Below are positions 61,501-64,000 of a stretch of 64,000 nucleotides of DNA, one piece after another. The stretch is from Sphagnum magellanicum. Lineage: Eukaryota; Streptophyta; Sphagnopsida; Sphagnales; Sphagnaceae. Each line of letters begins with the position of its first letter. The first letter of the stretch is position 1. The DNA lies in assembly GCA_021904315.1 (NCBI GenBank), contig CM038924.1:12884026-12948025 (forward strand), given 5' to 3'. The position numbers and the translations under genes are program-made. The notes beneath the pieces are model-generated. The model ran no database searches and was not told where the DNA came from. It worked only from the letters and a program-made list of their open reading frames with translations.

Positions 61501-63900
61501 AAGACTATGCATTTTCCTTCACCAAAAACTTTTTTTGAAAAGAATAAATTACAAAATTTACACAAATAATTTGTATCAAAGATGCGAAGGTACTATAATA
61601 ATAAATAAAATGTACATATAAAAATCCCATCCATGTGCAATAAAAAAAGATGGATTGTTCTTTCCTAAAAGGTGATATTTTTGCATAATGGACAAAGATC
61701 ACCAAATGCATTTTAAAAGACATACAAATTTGATCTCATCAAGTCATGCTTGTTTTATGGTAACATTTTCACTTTTTATCTTATCTACTAAGGGTTTCCA
61801 TAAATTGCAAAGATATTTTAACTTCGTATAATAAAAAAATCACTAATTCTTATATTGTAAGTTTATTAGAATTTATCATCAAGAAATGACATCTGTAATG
61901 AAAACAATGTTGGTAGTTTGCTCATATAATTAATGATGTTCTAAATTGAATGTTTAATCAATGAGTTGTTGAAAACACCTAATGAAAATATCACAAACTT
62001 CATTGATCATAAATACATAAAATGATCATATTTATTCAATAGAAAATTCATGCAAAGTTTTTGCTATATATTTATGATAACAAAATTTGAATCGTTCGAC
62101 ATGTCATTATTATTAACAACCATTGATTTTCTCACAAGACATGCACAAAATTATTTTTACTTATTTATTCATAATATGTACACAATCTTGTAACAATGAT
62201 CAAACAACATCTTGCACGTATGATGTCTTATAAACATTCATAAATCCTTATTCAATTTTGTTGAAAATTGATTTTATGAGACAACAAAATGTCAAAAATG
62301 GATTTCAAAGATAATATTATTGATAAATATGTATTTTTTCAGCAATTATTTGTGTAATTTTCTTTTATATTATTACATCTTCAAGTTGTTTTATCTTTAA
62401 CTTCATCTTGTTTAAATAATTTAACAAATGTGAAAGTTTTAAATGTTTAGGTTTTTTTCCCTCTCTTTTGAAAAATGAATACTAATCTCATTTAAATTAT
62501 GCTTGTAGAGGTATAAATGGGTTGGTATCATATGGCTTGTGCTATATAGTGATGATGTGATGTACAAACTTAATCAAATGATCAAGACACACATCAAGAT
62601 AACATTTTAACCAAAAAGAAAAAAATAGGAAAAACATTGAGGAGAATAATAGATCTTTTCTTTTTTTGATTCAATAATTTTTTCAATTGTTTCTTTTCAC
62701 ATAATGCACACATAATGAGATGAACATTGATTGTTGTCTAACAACTTAAATGAGTACAAATCAAAGTGAAGAAAAAAAATATATGTGTATACTCAAACAT
62801 AGAAAACTTATGACAAAAAATGTTTCATCAAAAATCACAATCTACATGATAAAAACATAATTCTAATATCTTTAATTCTATGGTCAATCATCATTCTTGT
62901 TTTGTGTTTGAAACACATTTTGATTCATCATTACCAACATGAAATATGCTTTCACATTTGTTCCTTCTTGCCTTTTGTGTATATAACTCTTAGATAATAT
63001 TTATATAATTGTGAAAAAATCACATATTTATAAAATTTATGAAACACAAAAAAACAGTAAATAGTGTATCATGCATTGAGTACCATGCATAGTATCAAAA
63101 AGATGCCATCATGGTTGTTTCCACATGCTAAATACAAAAGATATATTTTTGTTTTGACCTTTCGTAATGACATTTGCTCTTTCATTAACAAACTCTTAAA
63201 CAATGTCAACATATCCACATGAAGCCTAATTAAACATGACATGTTCATATCTCAATGACATGACATGTTCAAATAATGTTGATATAACTTAATTTCTGAC
63301 CAAAGCATCATAATAATATCTACAAACAAAACCCATTATCTACAAACATAAACCCTAAACCCATTATCTACAAACAAAAGCCAGTGGGGGGTTTGCAGAA
63401 TCAACCAGATGTGGTTTCAGTTTGTAAAATGTGAAACATTTTTACCATCACCTGGGGAGGGTAGAAGCTGGGCTGCAGGTTATGAGTCTAGGGTTATCAA
63501 GGTTTGAGTTCTTACAACTCTTGCCTTGATAAAATATGAAATATTTATGACTAGGAATCAACTTAGCTCAGAATCAACATCTGAAATACTGAGTCTAGAT
63601 CAAACATTTATTTTGATATACGTGATTTCATACCCAGAAAATACCCATATACCTTGACTGAGGAATTATGCTTTTTTTCATAACTTGGGCGTAATCAAAA
63701 TCAGAGATTATTTCTGTTATGTATACTTACACAGAAAATGCAACATTATTTGCATACAACTCTCTAGTTTACCAAACATCATGGGAGAATATCACCAGTC
63801 ATGATTTTGGAAATATTAACCACTGAATTGTAATCAATTTGTTTGTAAAAAAGCTAAGTTCCAGCATTCAGAAAAGCCGCAACAGACAAATACATATTGG
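58581..63900. other. AT-rich gene-poor stretch
   Basis: No gene or transposase was recognised. One MITE-like candidate lies at 60577-60905. The remaining short frames (60056-60322, 61104-61304, 61505-61723) are AT-driven. Confidence 0.5.
60577..60905. mobile_element. 329-bp MITE-like element with ATCATAGTACCTTTTCA ends
   Basis: 60577-60598 and the reverse complement of 60884-60905 agree at 20 of 22 bases (ATCATAGTACCTTTTCA core). The terminal AAAGGTACTATGAT is repeated immediately outside at about 60907-60921. No coding capacity. Confidence 0.55.
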
Positions 63901-63960
63901 GATTATTTGAACCAGCACCCATTAGTTCACCATCCATTGGAAAACCCTCTATGACCAGGG

Positions 63961-64000
63961 TTTTTTCTTTTTCTTTTTTTTCTTTTTTTTTCTTTTTTTT
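63961..64000. repeat. (T)8-9 C tandem at the window end
   Basis: Low-complexity pyrimidine run of T tracts separated by single C residues; it continues to the last base of the window. Confidence 0.95.

Noticed and set aside
1-64000. CRISPR arrays, operons, riboswitches or bacterial-type terminators
   Set aside because: Spliced genes, plastid-targeted products and plant transposon fossils show this is plant nuclear DNA; no regularly spaced identical repeats with unique spacers were seen.

Overview
The window is nuclear DNA of a land plant with a large, repeat-rich, AT-rich genome. Three intact protein-coding genes are recognisable in 64 kb: (1) an intronless CDS for a calcium-dependent protein kinase (CDPK) at 1295-2779 (+); (2) a five-exon gene at 16394-19595 (+) for a plastid NusG/KOW protein of the pTAC13 type; (3) a seven-exon gene at 24153-27563 (-) for plastid elongation factor P. 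All exon joins of genes 2 and 3 were worked out by hand from GT/AG sites, phase continuity and similarity to the Arabidopsis proteins as remembered; they give 344 and 238 residues, close to the family lengths.

Layout. 1-1294: GC-richer promoter/leader of the CDPK with a diverged direct duplication. 2780-10240: non-coding, with a PIF/Harbinger remnant, an 854-bp TIR element and degenerate repeats. 10244-16285: fossil Ty1/copia retrotransposon on the minus strand, with one LTR edge about 110 bp upstream of the pTAC13 start codon. 16394-27563: the two plastid gene-expression genes, tail to tail. 27.8-29.4 kb: coding-like segments of unknown identity. 31.9-34.6 kb: decayed hAT-like transposase (-) split by a mosaic of organelle DNA (plastid psaA, plastid 23S rRNA and mitochondrial nad1 pieces). 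34.6-64 kb: no recognisable intact gene; many small non-autonomous repeats, minisatellites, hairpins and a few GC-richer islands.

Organism. Spliced genes with plastid-targeted products, telo-box motifs and plant copia/hAT/PIF fossils indicate a land plant. The nad1 fragment starts with the N-terminus I associate with bryophytes, lycophytes and ferns rather than the seed-plant form, so a non-seed plant with a big genome is my best guess; this rests on memory and one fossil fragment.

How the genes fit together. pTAC13-like NusG (plastid transcription) and EF-P (plastid translation of polyproline stretches) serve the same organelle and lie convergent, 4.6 kb apart. The CDPK is a cytosolic/nuclear calcium sensor with no obvious link to them. 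I found no clearly new multi-gene system. The most unusual structures are the organelle-DNA mosaic inside the hAT remnant, a palindrome-bearing MITE-like family (five loci), and the intronless CDPK.
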